64,000 nt of DNA. Origin: Bythopirellula goksoeyrii. Its GTDB lineage: Bacteria; Planctomycetota; Planctomycetia; Pirellulales; Lacipirellulaceae. Positions 24,246 to 34,115 of the stretch are shown in pieces. The stretch covers positions 3,507,658 to 3,571,657 of the forward strand of contig NZ_CP042913.1 in the NCBI RefSeq assembly GCF_008065115.1, written 5' to 3'. Under the pieces are notes generated by a model. That model made no database searches and was not told the DNA's origin. It saw only the letters and a list, made by a program, of their open reading frames with translations. Made by a program: the position numbers and the translations under genes. Every line of letters starts with the position of its first letter. Position 1 is the stretch's first letter.

Positions 24246-26276
24246 CTACCAGATTCGGATGCGATCCTCGGGTGCGCGGTATTGTTCGTCGCCGAGCTTG
24301 ACTTCAAACGCTTCGTAAAAGGGATCGAAGTTTGACATGGGGCCGTTGCTCCGATACATCGAAGGTGAATGAGGGTCGACGAGTAGTCGCTTCAACATCT
24401 CGGCATCGCGGTATTTTCGCTGCCAGCTCTGGGACCATCCAAGAAAGAAGCGTTGGTCGCCCGTCCAGTCGTCGATGATAGGCGCCTCCTCTCCATCCAA
24501 GAACAAGTTATAGGCCTTGTAGGCGATCGACATTCCCGAGAGGTCGGCAATGTTTTCTCCCAGGGTGAGTTTACCATTCACGTGTTTGCTTGGTAGTGGA
24601 GAATAGCTGTTAAACTGATCGACTAGCTTTGAAGTGAGCTTGTGGAAAGCAGCTCGATCCTCGTCTGTCCACCAATTGTTGAGATTGCCATCACCATCGT
24701 ATTTACTCCCTTGATCGTCGAAAGCATGGCTGATCTCGTGCCCGATAATCGCACCAATACCGCCATAGTTGACCGCGTCGTGGGCATCGACATCGAAGAA
24801 TGGAGGTTGCAGAATCGCGGCGGGGAATACAATCTCATTTTGGCCCGGGTTGTAATAAGCATTGACCGTCTGAGGGGTCATGAACCATTCCTCCTTGTCG
24901 ACCGGTTTCCCCAGTTTGTCGATCATGCGATTGTATTCCACCTCTGCTGAGCGAAGATAGTTGCCCAGTAGATCGTCTGGCTCAATAACAAGTGCCGAAT
25001 AATCTCGCCATTTGTCGGTGTGTCCGATTTTTGTAGTGATCTTAGCAAGTTTTTCTTTGGCTTTTTCTTTGGTGACAGGCGTCATCCACTCTAGGTCGTC
25101 GATACTTTGCTCATAGGCCTTCATCAAATTGCCAACCAAGTCATCCATTCGCTCTTTGGCTCGATGAGGAAAGTTCTTTTTGACATAGAGCTGCCCGGCA
25201 GCATCTCCAAGGACGCCAAACCCGCGTTTGCCAGAGATCGCATCGACGGCGCGTTTCCAACGCGGCTCCAACTCTGGCGTACCCCCGAGTTGCTTGCCAT
25301 AGAGTGCGAATTGTGCGTCGACATAAGGGGCTGGAAGCGCGCTTGCGAACGCATCGAGCAGATGAAAGCGGAGGTACTCTTTCCACACGTCCAAAGGGGT
25401 GTTACCTATCAATGCATCGAGCTCTTCAAAGAAGCTAGGGGTACAAACATTTAGCTCTTCGACTCCCTCGACACTAGCTGAGTCGAAAAAAGATTCCCAA
25501 GGAAGGCTGGGAGAGAGTTCCACTAGTTCGGCAATTGTATGCTTGTTATAGCGTTTGTGGGCGTCACGAAGCTCGGTTTTCGTCCACTGCAGCTTGGCGA
25601 GAGCTGTTTCAAGATCCAGGATTTGCGTGCCAACGTTCTTTTCGTGGGGCAGATCGCTTAGCTCAAACAATGTGTTGATATACTTCACCAATGCCGCTCG
25701 GGCGGCAAGATTCTCTTCGCTCTCTTCCAGGTAGTAATCTCGGTCAGGGAGAGTTGTGCCTGACTGGATCAGAGCAGCCAGATAGCGAGTCGAATCTTTG
25801 TCGTCCTGGTCGACAAAGAACCCGAAAGGAGTTTCAACACCGATTTGATTGAAATGGCCAAAAAGTTCAATCAGTTCGTCGTAGGATTTCACATGATCGA
25901 TTGCATCCAATTCGCTTTGCAGGGACCCAATCCCATGCTTGGCGATAGTGGCTTCATCCATGTAACTGGTGTAGAAATCGCCGATTTTCTGTTCGAGGCT
26001 TCCCTTGGGGTGGTCGCTCTCAGCGGCCTGTTCGCATATTTCCTTTATGGCCAACTGGGCTTCGTCCTCAAGAAGGCTAAATGAGCCGTAGTTCGATTTG
26101 TCCGCCGGTATAGGAGTATGCTTGAGCCAATTGCCATTCATGTAGAGGAAGGGATTGTCTTGTACTCGAACAGACGGATCGATGGCTTTTCTATCGAGCC
26201 CGGATTTTAGCTCCGCAGCAAAGGTATAGGGAATGAAAGCAAACAGTGAAAACGCGACGATTGCCATCCGACTCAT
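24246..26276 (-). CDS. Secreted M13-family metallopeptidase (neprilysin/PepO-like)
   Basis: A 676-residue zinc endopeptidase with signal peptide MSRMAIVAFSLFAFIPYTFA. The zinc motif HEISH is near residue 512 in IGHEISHAFDDQGSKYDGDG, the third ligand in ENIADLSG about 60 residues later, and the upstream NAYYNPGQNEIVFPAAILQP is the family substrate-binding stretch. The end carries the usual DPFYEAFEV motif and a C-terminal tryptophan. Length is normal. It degrades peptides in the periplasm or outside. It is divergent from queG with a 139-base shared upstream region. Confidence 0.95.
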   Translation of the reverse strand: MSRMAIVAFSLFAFIPYTFAAELKSGLDRKAIDPSVRVQDNPFLYMNGNWLKHTPIPADKSNYGSFSLLEDEAQLAIKEICEQAAESDHPKGSLEQKIGDFYTSYMDEATIAKHGIGSLQSELDAIDHVKSYDELIELFGHFNQIGVETPFGFFVDQDDKDSTRYLAALIQSGTTLPDRDYYLEESEENLAARAALVKYINTLFELSDLPHEKNVGTQILDLETALAKLQWTKTELRDAHKRYNKHTIAELVELSPSLPWESFFDSASVEGVEELNVCTPSFFEELDALIGNTPLDVWKEYLRFHLLDAFASALPAPYVDAQFALYGKQLGGTPELEPRWKRAVDAISGKRGFGVLGDAAGQLYVKKNFPHRAKERMDDLVGNLMKAYEQSIDDLEWMTPVTKEKAKEKLAKITTKIGHTDKWRDYSALVIEPDDLLGNYLRSAEVEYNRMIDKLGKPVDKEEWFMTPQTVNAYYNPGQNEIVFPAAILQPPFFDVDAHDAVNYGGIGAIIGHEISHAFDDQGSKYDGDGNLNNWWTDEDRAAFHKLTSKLVDQFNSYSPLPSKHVNGKLTLGENIADLSGMSIAYKAYNLFLDGEEAPIIDDWTGDQRFFLGWSQSWQRKYRDAEMLKRLLVDPHSPSMYRSNGPMSNFDPFYEAFEVKLGDEQYRAPEDRIRIW

Positions 26277-26415
26277 ATTTGATAGATCTCCTGAAAAAAT
26301 CGATGAATAAAATAGTAGAAATGATATCCATAGCTGGAAGGCAATGGTTGCACAATTCTAGACGAGATTCCGCTGGGGGGCGAGGGAAGATTCTTCTCGT
26401 GGTAGAATCGCATAA

Positions 26416-27561
26416 ATGTCCCCTGACGAAATCACAAAGCGAATCAAGCAAAATGCCAACGAATTGGGCTTTCAATTGTGTGGTATCTGCCCAGCAATTT
26501 CTCCACCAGGGGCTGCTCGCCTGGACGAGTGGCTTGCCGCTGGTTACGGCGGACAAATGCACTACATTGCTGACCGGCGCGAAGCATATGTCGATCCAAA
26601 GCATGTGCTCGAAGGCGTCCAGAGCCTTGTGATGCTGGGCATGATGTACCACGGGACCGGTGAGTCCGTGCCAACTACCGGTACGGTGGGACGCGTAGCG
26701 CGCTACGCTCAGGGAACGGTTGACTACCACAATGTGATCCGCGAGCGATTGCACTCTTTAGCGGACAGTTTAAGAGAAATGGCACCTAAGGCTACCACCA
26801 GGGGCGTGGTCGATACAGCACCGCTCTTAGAACGAGAGTTCGCACAAATGGCAGGGTTGGGTTGGGCGGGAAAAAATACGCTGTTGTTGTCCAGGCATGC
26901 AGGTAGCTATTTTTTTCTAGCTGCTCTACTTACCGACGCAACTCTTGAGTACGACAAACCCTTCGAGGCAGATCATTGCGGTACTTGCACAGCTTGCCTG
27001 GATGCATGCCCTACGGACGCCTTTCCCCAGCCCTACGTGCTCGATGCCTCGCGATGCATTAGCTATCTGACAATCGAACTGCGAGACGCCGTTCCCAGCG
27101 AACTTCGTGAAGGGATTGGCGACTGGGTGTTCGGATGTGATGTCTGCCAGGAGGTTTGTCCGTGGAATCGTGATGTGCCGTTGTCGGAGGAGCCAAACTT
27201 TGCGCCTCAATCAGAATTGAATCCGCTTGAGTTACCGCCACTGTTCGAGATGGACGAGTCCGACTTTCGCCAGAGATTTCGGCACACCCCTCTTTGGCGA
27301 GCCCACCGTCGTGGGTTGCTGCGTTCAGCAGCTATTGTGTTGGGCAACCAGCGTGATCCTGAGGCCTTGCCAGCGCTTATGAAAGGACTTAACGACGAAG
27401 AACCTCTGGTGCGTGGAGCAGCGGCGTGGGCGTTGGGGCAATTTGACATCGCAGAAGCTCGATTGCAACTATTGAATCGGCAGCAGCGGGAGTCCGATGA
27501 ATCGGTTCTCATGGAAATCCAACACTCCCTTGGTCATAAACTAAACAAGAATCAGCCCTAG
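26416..27561 (+). CDS. queG: Epoxyqueuosine reductase
   Basis: A 381-residue cobalamin- and iron-sulphur-dependent enzyme that reduces epoxyqueuosine to queuosine in tRNA. Two 4Fe-4S motifs are present: CGTCTACLDACPTDAF near residue 188 and CDVCQEVCPWNRD near residue 241. The N-terminal cobalamin-binding part (GWAGKNTLLLSRHAGSYFFL) and a C-terminal HEAT-like repeat (LPALMKGLNDEEPLVRGAAA) are typical of the long QueG form. The stop codon TAG lies inside the left end of a dispersed palindromic repeat (27556 on). Confidence 0.95.
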   Translation: MSPDEITKRIKQNANELGFQLCGICPAISPPGAARLDEWLAAGYGGQMHYIADRREAYVDPKHVLEGVQSLVMLGMMYHGTGESVPTTGTVGRVARYAQGTVDYHNVIRERLHSLADSLREMAPKATTRGVVDTAPLLEREFAQMAGLGWAGKNTLLLSRHAGSYFFLAALLTDATLEYDKPFEADHCGTCTACLDACPTDAFPQPYVLDASRCISYLTIELRDAVPSELREGIGDWVFGCDVCQEVCPWNRDVPLSEEPNFAPQSELNPLELPPLFEMDESDFRQRFRHTPLWRAHRRGLLRSAAIVLGNQRDPEALPALMKGLNDEEPLVRGAAAWALGQFDIAEARLQLLNRQQRESDESVLMEIQHSLGHKLNKNQP

Positions 27562-27611
27562 CCGGATGTATACGCCGCCGCGGACTTGTCTTTCCCGGAC
27601 CGCGTGGCAGG
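27556..27611. repeat. CTAGCCGG-type dispersed repeat, copy A
   Basis: It begins CCCTAGCCGG and contains CCCGGACCGCGTGGC near its other end, as in copies at 34945, 40484 and 43402, but it lacks their closing CGGCTAG. It supplies the queG stop codon. Confidence 0.5.
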
Positions 27612-27652
27612 TGCAAGGGCCTGGTGTTGACGCGCAGTGATTGTCTTCGAAA

Positions 27653-28753
27653 ATGGTTGATGTGATTACTACGACACTCCCACGCTTGCGAATTGGCAAG
27701 CTCGAACTCGATTTTCCTGTCGTCCAGGCTGCGCTGAGCGGATATAGCGATACGGCGATGCGATTGATAGCACGGAGGCTTGGGGCACCGTACACTCTCT
27801 GCGAAGTGATGCTTGACAAATTGATCCTTGAGGTCCGCAAACGCAAGCGCACACACCACTTGATGCATGTGGACGACGCAGAACATCCGGTTGCAGGACA
27901 ATTGATGGGTGCCGATCCCCTCCAGTTTGGACCTGCTGCCATGCGTTTGGTTGAGCAAGGCTTTGATGTGATTGATATCAATTTTGGTTGCCCCGTTAAG
28001 AAAGTGTTGGGGCGTTGCCGAGGAGGTTTTCACTTGAGCCAGCCCGATGTGGCGCTGGAAATTGTATCGCGAGTTCGTGAGGCTGTTCCCGAACACATTC
28101 CTGTCACAGTAAAGATGCGGAGAGGAATTGACGACACCCAAGAAAGTCGTGACAAGTTTTTTACGATTTTTGATGGTGCCTACAAGGCTGGGGCGGTTGC
28201 AATTACCGTCCATGGGCGGACCGTCACGCAGCGTTATGACGGGCCTTCGCGGTGGGAATTCTTACGCGAGCTAAAAGAGTATGCAGGGGATCGTGTCGTA
28301 CTGGGGAGTGGTGATCTCTTTGACGCACAGGCGTGCCTCGACATGATGCAGTACACGGGGGTCGACGGTGTCACGGTTGCACGCGGTGCGATTGGCAACC
28401 CCTGGATTTTCGGCCAGGCACGGGCGCTCGCAGCTGGTCTCCCGTTACCCGTTCCACCAACTCTCTTTGAGCAGCGCAACGTGATCGGCGAACACTACCG
28501 ACTCGCCGAAGAGTTGTATGGTCCTGAGCGATGCTTGCCGAATATGCGCAAGTTTGGGATTAAGTACTCGCGATTACATCCCCAGGGAGATCAGGTACGT
28601 GCCGACTTCTGCACGGTGCGTGCGCCGGGGGCTTGGCGCGAGGTGTTGACAAAATGGTACAGCATCGATGGCCCAGGAGAGTACCAAGATGTGGAGGAGC
28701 CCAATCCGTTGTCCGCTGCAGCAGTTCGACATTCTTGCGAAGCTGTCCATTAG
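27653..28753 (+). CDS. dus: tRNA-dihydrouridine synthase
   Basis: A 366-residue FMN-dependent enzyme reducing uridines in the tRNA D-loop. It shows the TIM-barrel N-terminal part (ALSGYSDTAMRLIARRLGA), the active-site cysteine motif INFGCPVKKV, the KMRRGID stretch, ITVHGRTVTQRY and VARGAIGNPWIF, all Dus signatures. The last part is the helical tRNA-binding domain. After GCPVKKV the usual Gly-rich loop is replaced by LGRCRGGFHLSQPD, a deviation from common DusB. No ribosome-binding site is visible before the ATG. Its stop codon overlaps that of the convergent 28750 gene. Confidence 0.92.
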   Translation: MVDVITTTLPRLRIGKLELDFPVVQAALSGYSDTAMRLIARRLGAPYTLCEVMLDKLILEVRKRKRTHHLMHVDDAEHPVAGQLMGADPLQFGPAAMRLVEQGFDVIDINFGCPVKKVLGRCRGGFHLSQPDVALEIVSRVREAVPEHIPVTVKMRRGIDDTQESRDKFFTIFDGAYKAGAVAITVHGRTVTQRYDGPSRWEFLRELKEYAGDRVVLGSGDLFDAQACLDMMQYTGVDGVTVARGAIGNPWIFGQARALAAGLPLPVPPTLFEQRNVIGEHYRLAEELYGPERCLPNMRKFGIKYSRLHPQGDQVRADFCTVRAPGAWREVLTKWYSIDGPGEYQDVEEPNPLSAAAVRHSCEAVH

Positions 28754-31700
28754 CGCCAGATTTTAGGCATCAATCTGCGGAAACGACCACCCACCTTCTG
28801 GCGATTCTCTTCTGGTGAAGTTTCCGTCGCCGGAGGTTGCTTGGCAAGCACCACGGGCTCATGCTCGACGGGAGGGACATATTCTACTAGGTAACGAGAC
28901 CAGTACTCATTTACCAGCCGCAAGCAGTCGACGACCTGCTGATCTCCGAGGGCGGTTTTTGCCGCGTACACTCGCTTGACCAACTCACTACGTCGCTGGT
29001 CGTCGAAACGCAGGTCACACAGTTCGACGTCGTCAACCAAGAGATCCGTTTTACCGGTGGCATGGAATTGCACGCGTATTTGATTGGCATCTCCTACCGG
29101 AAGATCGTTGAGTGACAGTTCGCACCGCGACCACTGATTAGGAGGTAAGTCGTCAGCTGTAAAGGTTTTATAACGTCGATAGGTCCGTCCATCATCTTCT
29201 GTTTCGACCGCGACTATCAGCCGGGACTTGAGGCCCATTTCTCCAGCTTTTACGTAGGCTGACACGACGAGTTGTCCGGTAACGGGGATCGGAAATAAAT
29301 GGCTTTGTGCTGCCACTCCCAACTCGTCGCCACTTGCGATTTGCAAGGAATTCACTCCTGAATGAGAAATCTCACTCTCTACGGTCACCGTACCTACCGG
29401 ACCCCTTCGCACCTGCCAGCCAAAAATTCGCGAAGTTCCCTCGCTGAGTTCAAAGTCGGGGTTCTGCAGCTGACGATAGTTGCGCTCGATGTCCAAGTTT
29501 CCTGTGCGATCTTGGATAGCAGCTATCTTCTGCTCGAGATAATCTTGCATGATGCCATCATCCATAATGCGCAAGTGTTCGACTTTAAGTTGAGGGTCTT
29601 TGAATTTCCATGCACGTAATCCATAGGGTTCGATTTCAGCCATCCACGGAGTCGCTCTATTGGAAAGAATCCCGGATGATAATGACTCACTATTCTCATT
29701 GCTGAGGTCAAGGCCCCCAAGTAGTTGCCAGTCAGGTGTATTGCTGGTGTCTAAATCAACTTGGAATTGCAGTTTCCAGGGAGATTCATTGAGGCATACG
29801 AGATACGTGGAATCTTCTGTACGCTGTATTCTTAAATTGACAGGCTGCTTTTGGAGTGAGCGTGATTCGGTGTATTCCGTGGGCAACTCGGAGATGGTTT
29901 GAAGTAGCTTCGTTCGCTGGACATCGAGAATCATGGGAAGAGAATTGCCACCAACGATGATACTAGGAAGAGGACGGCCAGAGATCGTACCAGTCAGATA
30001 GTAATCTCTCAGAGCCCCTGAAGGCGAAGGTTGGTGTGCTGTAGTGAGATGCGTCATTTCACTGCCGAAGGGGCTCAATTTGTCATAGCTGGGCAGGTGC
30101 GTGCGAGTTACCGGATAAACCAGCTGATCGGTCGTACGTCGCTCATTCGGCAGTAACTCTCCTTTCATGGCCACTTCGTTGAGCACTACGTTGGTTACAT
30201 GCTCTTGGAGATGCTCACTGGGAATCTGTGTCACAGAATTTGCTATCTGGAGCCCAGGGATCTCTGCGAGTTGTTCCAGGTCGATGCCTCTTTCAGATAG
30301 AAGCTGTTTGACTCGGCCTGTGCTGGAAACACTTTGTCGAATTGATTGTTGTAAAGCAGGACTGGAAAAAAGACCCTCCGTGAGCAGAAACACTCGTGCA
30401 TTCTCCTGACGACTGCGGACTCGCTGGGCAACCCTGGTATAAAAGCCAGTGATTTCTTGGGTTTTCCATGACTGCCACGCTTGGCGTTGTTCACTCAGTA
30501 GAATTGCGGCGCGCTTCCGAAACCGGTCTTCTCCCTGCGTGGGTAAATTTATTCCAGTAGCAGCAGTGAATCTGGCACACGTGTGGTCATCGAAACCCCA
30601 TTCCAACCCCGGCAGCATTGCTGTCCCTGAACTATCAAGTTGTATTCCGACGCCGGCGAACGCTGAATGACTGCAACCTTGCTCTACCAGCTCATCAAAC
30701 AGGGCGAGAATTTCTTGCTGGACACTTTCGTGAAGTAGGTTGTAGCCAAATTGAGGGTTCGCCTCTATGAAATCTAATTCGCGAAGTTCACGTCCTTTGT
30801 CATCAATGCATGTGATTCCAGCTTCAAGTTGGTTTGTGTCAGAACGCAGTTTTTCCAAACGAGGCAGGGGGGTGTCCAAGTCGATCGTCGGGATTATCGT
30901 GATCTTTTCACGATCACACACCTGCAGCAACAACTCCAATACATCTTTGCGATAAGGGTCTCGTCCGCTGGCCGCTAACTGCCCCGTATCGTACCGGGGA
31001 GAAGGCATCAGAATGTCACTTGGGTAGAGCGCACTCCCATCGGCTGCAACCGAGACAAAGACACTGTTGTAGCCCGAGAGGCGTAGAAACTGAGTCATAC
31101 GCCGCGCCCCCTCTAAAAAAGTAGTCCAACTTTGGACACTCATTCCGCTTGACGGATCAAGCGTCTCTGGTGCACCAAAATTTTGCGCGAACACTGGTTT
31201 TGCGATATATCCGGCCAGTAGTCTCCTGGTAGCAAACTCTTTCTCCGACTCGACTGCTAGGCTACTTGTGGCATCGTCGTGTCTCGACAAGGTGAGTGTG
31301 CCAAAGACACCGGGCAACTGGCCATGTCGATTGACGATTAGTAGCTGAGGACTATGCGTTCGTGGCCAGAACACGAGTCTATGAACTGCTAGTTCAGTTT
31401 CATGCTTCGAAACAACTTCATCGACATAGAGTCCTGAATCAACAACTGAAGCGTTGACTCTGCCTGCAGCATCCGGTTCTACGATGCTGATCCCAAGATG
31501 CTGTTGGACATTTTTTGGATAGGCAACCTCAATTAGGTGCGGCACGCCTGTTTCTAGAACAGGAAGTGCAAAGGCCTGCCAGGTTGGATCGGACTGTTGT
31601 GCCGGAGGTGGTATTTCAACCAATCCATCGGCATCACCAAGCCGCGGAATTAATCTTACATTTCCGATGGACTCGGGGGGCTTGCCACTTAGACGGGACA

Positions 31701-32670
31701 CTTGTGCCCAACTTGGCAAGCGTTGCCACCAGCTAGGATTGGATGGGGCAATGGACAAGATCGGAATCCAATGATCGCCCAGAACAGGTAAATTTGCCTT
31801 GGGGTCGACTACCACGATATCAATTTCGCGTGTGGCATACGATTTAGGTTTTTGGCCAGGAACAAGGCGTGTCGTGAAATTCTCCTCAGGGCGCGCTGTC
31901 AGAGTAAGCCGATAGCCTCCCTCGGCTTGTGGGCATTTCACATCGAACAAGAGAGGTTCGTCGAGTGCAGATTTGCTAGTGAACTCCTGCGTTGCTTGCC
32001 ATACAGCTTTAGAATCAATGTCGCCATAAAGCTTAGCATCAACTATCACGGTGCCAATCTCAAGCTCTTTCGCGAAATCAACCTGTAGCTGGAGTGGCCA
32101 CGATTCGCCCGGTTGGAAGATAAGATTTTCTCGACTGGATATCACACGAAAACGATCTCCTGGACTTCGATAAGCCAGTACAAAACTTTCAAGAGAATCA
32201 ATCGGCTCCTTGATTTGACCATTAACAATTTCTTCAAGTGGAACTTCGACAACAGTCGGCAGAGTCGATTGATCAGTCCGCAATTCGAAACGTATGAGCG
32301 ACTTTAGGTCTGCTGTAATCGTCACGTCACAGCCATCAAAGCCTCGCTTCTCTAAGGGCTCGATCCGTAGTTCGTTGCTATCGAGTTGAATAGCGGCGGT
32401 GGCATCAGTCTCAACGCCAAGAGGTTGTAAATCAGCAAGGATAGCGTCGGAGCAGGTGATTGTGCCAAACCAGCGATGTTTGGCACCGTCTCCACTTCCC
32501 CAGGCAAGCCGCAGGCGGACTGTGGTAGTTTCCGCCCAACTGCATGGCACTAAGAACAAACTGCAGGCAAGAGCAACAAAGAAGAATCGCATTAAGAATG
32601 CGCAGCGTCGCACAGTGGCCGTCAGCCCACTTGTTAGTATCCACTTTATCGGACGTCCTTGTCCGACCAT
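28750..32670 (-). CDS. Very large secreted glycosidase-like protein
   Basis: A 1306-residue protein. A signal peptide is seen at MRFFFVALACSLFLVPCSWA (from the ATG at 32592), preceded by 26 more codons in the same frame, so the start is uncertain. Residues about 30-520 form beta-rich domains. Residues about 540-900 resemble a TIM barrel of the GH10-like/putative glycosylhydrolase type (LRLSGYNSVFVSVAADGSAL, ITIIPTIDLDTPL, FAGVGIQLDSSGTAM). Residues about 1110-1240 look like a carbohydrate-binding module (NPDFELSEGTSRIFGWQV, LLVDDVELCDL). The chain ends in a basic tail RFRRLMPKIWR. It lies beyond the polysaccharide operon and may act on extracellular glycans; this is inference. Confidence 0.65.
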   Translation of the reverse strand: MVGQGRPIKWILTSGLTATVRRCAFLMRFFFVALACSLFLVPCSWAETTTVRLRLAWGSGDGAKHRWFGTITCSDAILADLQPLGVETDATAAIQLDSNELRIEPLEKRGFDGCDVTITADLKSLIRFELRTDQSTLPTVVEVPLEEIVNGQIKEPIDSLESFVLAYRSPGDRFRVISSRENLIFQPGESWPLQLQVDFAKELEIGTVIVDAKLYGDIDSKAVWQATQEFTSKSALDEPLLFDVKCPQAEGGYRLTLTARPEENFTTRLVPGQKPKSYATREIDIVVVDPKANLPVLGDHWIPILSIAPSNPSWWQRLPSWAQVSRLSGKPPESIGNVRLIPRLGDADGLVEIPPPAQQSDPTWQAFALPVLETGVPHLIEVAYPKNVQQHLGISIVEPDAAGRVNASVVDSGLYVDEVVSKHETELAVHRLVFWPRTHSPQLLIVNRHGQLPGVFGTLTLSRHDDATSSLAVESEKEFATRRLLAGYIAKPVFAQNFGAPETLDPSSGMSVQSWTTFLEGARRMTQFLRLSGYNSVFVSVAADGSALYPSDILMPSPRYDTGQLAASGRDPYRKDVLELLLQVCDREKITIIPTIDLDTPLPRLEKLRSDTNQLEAGITCIDDKGRELRELDFIEANPQFGYNLLHESVQQEILALFDELVEQGCSHSAFAGVGIQLDSSGTAMLPGLEWGFDDHTCARFTAATGINLPTQGEDRFRKRAAILLSEQRQAWQSWKTQEITGFYTRVAQRVRSRQENARVFLLTEGLFSSPALQQSIRQSVSSTGRVKQLLSERGIDLEQLAEIPGLQIANSVTQIPSEHLQEHVTNVVLNEVAMKGELLPNERRTTDQLVYPVTRTHLPSYDKLSPFGSEMTHLTTAHQPSPSGALRDYYLTGTISGRPLPSIIVGGNSLPMILDVQRTKLLQTISELPTEYTESRSLQKQPVNLRIQRTEDSTYLVCLNESPWKLQFQVDLDTSNTPDWQLLGGLDLSNENSESLSSGILSNRATPWMAEIEPYGLRAWKFKDPQLKVEHLRIMDDGIMQDYLEQKIAAIQDRTGNLDIERNYRQLQNPDFELSEGTSRIFGWQVRRGPVGTVTVESEISHSGVNSLQIASGDELGVAAQSHLFPIPVTGQLVVSAYVKAGEMGLKSRLIVAVETEDDGRTYRRYKTFTADDLPPNQWSRCELSLNDLPVGDANQIRVQFHATGKTDLLVDDVELCDLRFDDQRRSELVKRVYAAKTALGDQQVVDCLRLVNEYWSRYLVEYVPPVEHEPVVLAKQPPATETSPEENRQKVGGRFRRLMPKIWR

Positions 32671-32863
32671 GGCTCACCGAATGGTACAGAGGAAAAGTTC
32701 GAGAGAATCCTTACATACAACAGCTAGAGTGACTCGGCTCGATCTCCTTATCGAGTCGAGAATAGCGTGCTGTCATGATGCAGAAATAAACGTGGCGGAT
32801 TCTAGATAGCACTCGATGTAAGTGCTAGGGCAATTGAAAAACGCTCGATACTGTCATGCCAGA

Positions 32864-32891
32864 GCTAGCACAGCCACTAGTTCGTGCTAGC
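32864..32891 (-). terminator. Hairpin at the end of the phosphatase-like gene
   Basis: GCTAGCAC (32864-32871) pairs with GTGCTAGC (32884-32891), the latter overlapping the stop codon of the phosphatase-like gene. A TTTTT run follows about 20 bases further on the minus strand, so it is a weak candidate. Confidence 0.35.
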
Positions 32892-34089
32892 GACGGGGGG
32901 AAATCAGATCTTCTGCGAGCTCGATTTTGCGGAAATCCAAGCCTTCCTTGCCTTGAACCTGACAGGTTGTAAGCAATTGGTTGAGTTGCTCAACGATCTC
33001 TCCGCAACGGGAAGCGACATCATTTGCCTCCCAGCGGTCGTCTGGCTTGACGAAGAGTTGGGCCGTGCCTTCGTCTGAGGAGGTTTTCAACATCCATGCC
33101 GGTGATCGGATCATCCACTGGCCTGCCGTATCATAGGCCAGCGCGAGTTGTCGAATTCTCACTTCTTCGCCGGCCAAATAACGCAAGAGCGATTCTGAGG
33201 AATCTTCCGTTGTATCGACAACTCCTAACCAATCGAGCAGGGTTGCACGGAGGTCGCAAGGGTGAACAAAGCCTCTCACGCGGGGTAACGGTGCTTTTCT
33301 GTTTCCCACCGATACGAGGCAAGGCAAATGAAGTTGTTCGCTATACAATTGACTCACCTCGTGACCGACCATGCGGTGCTCCCCCAATGCGAAACCGCTT
33401 GAACCAGTAACCATGGTGAACAGCTCTGCTGATGATCCAGTTTTCTCAAAGGTATCGACAAATCCAGCTATGCAAGAATCTAGCAATTGTACCTGGGCAC
33501 CATAACCTACTTGGTAACTTAATAGCTCGTCGGGATCTTCGCCAATTTCGATTGCGGCAGGTGGTTCAACAATGGGATGCGGAGTTGGATCTTCTTCATC
33601 CAAAAAGTGAGATCGCATTTCCAGTGGCGCATCCCAAGGTCCACTCAGTCCCTGCAAATGTACCCAAAGCAGACCATGGGTGTTCAGCTTGGATGCTTCT
33701 GCTTGCCATTGGGCGAGCTGTTCGCTGGCCTGGTCAAAGAACCGAGCGAAATGTGACTGGTCGACCTCAGAAGCCGAGGCCTTAGCCGGTGATTCATAGA
33801 GGAATACTTCAGTGAAACACCCTTCCTCAGCTCGCTTTGCAATCAAGTGGTCATCGGTAAGTAGCCAGGAGCGCACGTTCGACTCATAAAGATTGTTTGG
33901 CAGATCATGCCAGACAGCTTCATAGTAATCTGATAAATCAGGGGAGCTTGCCAGCAACCACTCGACGACCAAGGAGCGAGCCGCTAAAGCGTCCAAGTAG
34001 GGTGTCGGGTAGATTATGTTTCCGTAGGTCCCCAATGCAGAGGCACGGAGTCCATCAACAACAATTACTAATGCCAAGCGATTTTCCAT
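32887..34089 (-). CDS. Alkaline-phosphatase/sulfatase-fold protein
   Basis: A 400-residue cytoplasmic protein (no signal peptide) of the alkaline phosphatase superfamily, seen in the N-terminal LALVIVVDGLRASALGTYGN and a C-terminal GEHRMVGHEVSQLYSEQLHLPCLV, which supplies metal-ligand-like His residues. The CxPSR motif needed to form the formylglycine of true sulfatases is absent: the region after the first strand reads SLVVEWLLASSPDLSDYY. It could be a phosphotransferase acting on the polysaccharide, or an inactive relative. It starts 26 bases after the WecG-like gene on the same strand, the last gene of the polysaccharide arm. The ATG at 34089 (MENRLALV) is preferred over 34098. Confidence 0.75.
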   Translation of the reverse strand: MENRLALVIVVDGLRASALGTYGNIIYPTPYLDALAARSLVVEWLLASSPDLSDYYEAVWHDLPNNLYESNVRSWLLTDDHLIAKRAEEGCFTEVFLYESPAKASASEVDQSHFARFFDQASEQLAQWQAEASKLNTHGLLWVHLQGLSGPWDAPLEMRSHFLDEEDPTPHPIVEPPAAIEIGEDPDELLSYQVGYGAQVQLLDSCIAGFVDTFEKTGSSAELFTMVTGSSGFALGEHRMVGHEVSQLYSEQLHLPCLVSVGNRKAPLPRVRGFVHPCDLRATLLDWLGVVDTTEDSSESLLRYLAGEEVRIRQLALAYDTAGQWMIRSPAWMLKTSSDEGTAQLFVKPDDRWEANDVASRCGEIVEQLNQLLTTCQVQGKEGLDFRKIELAEDLISPRR

Positions 34090-34115
34090 GCTTTGCACTA
34101 TAGTCGATTTATTCG

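Noticed and set aside
26191-26754. 187-codon minus frame over the queG start
   Set aside because: It overlaps two well-supported genes and shows no domain.
27509-28213. 234-codon minus frame opposite dus
   Set aside because: Complete shadow of a clear tRNA-dihydrouridine synthase gene.
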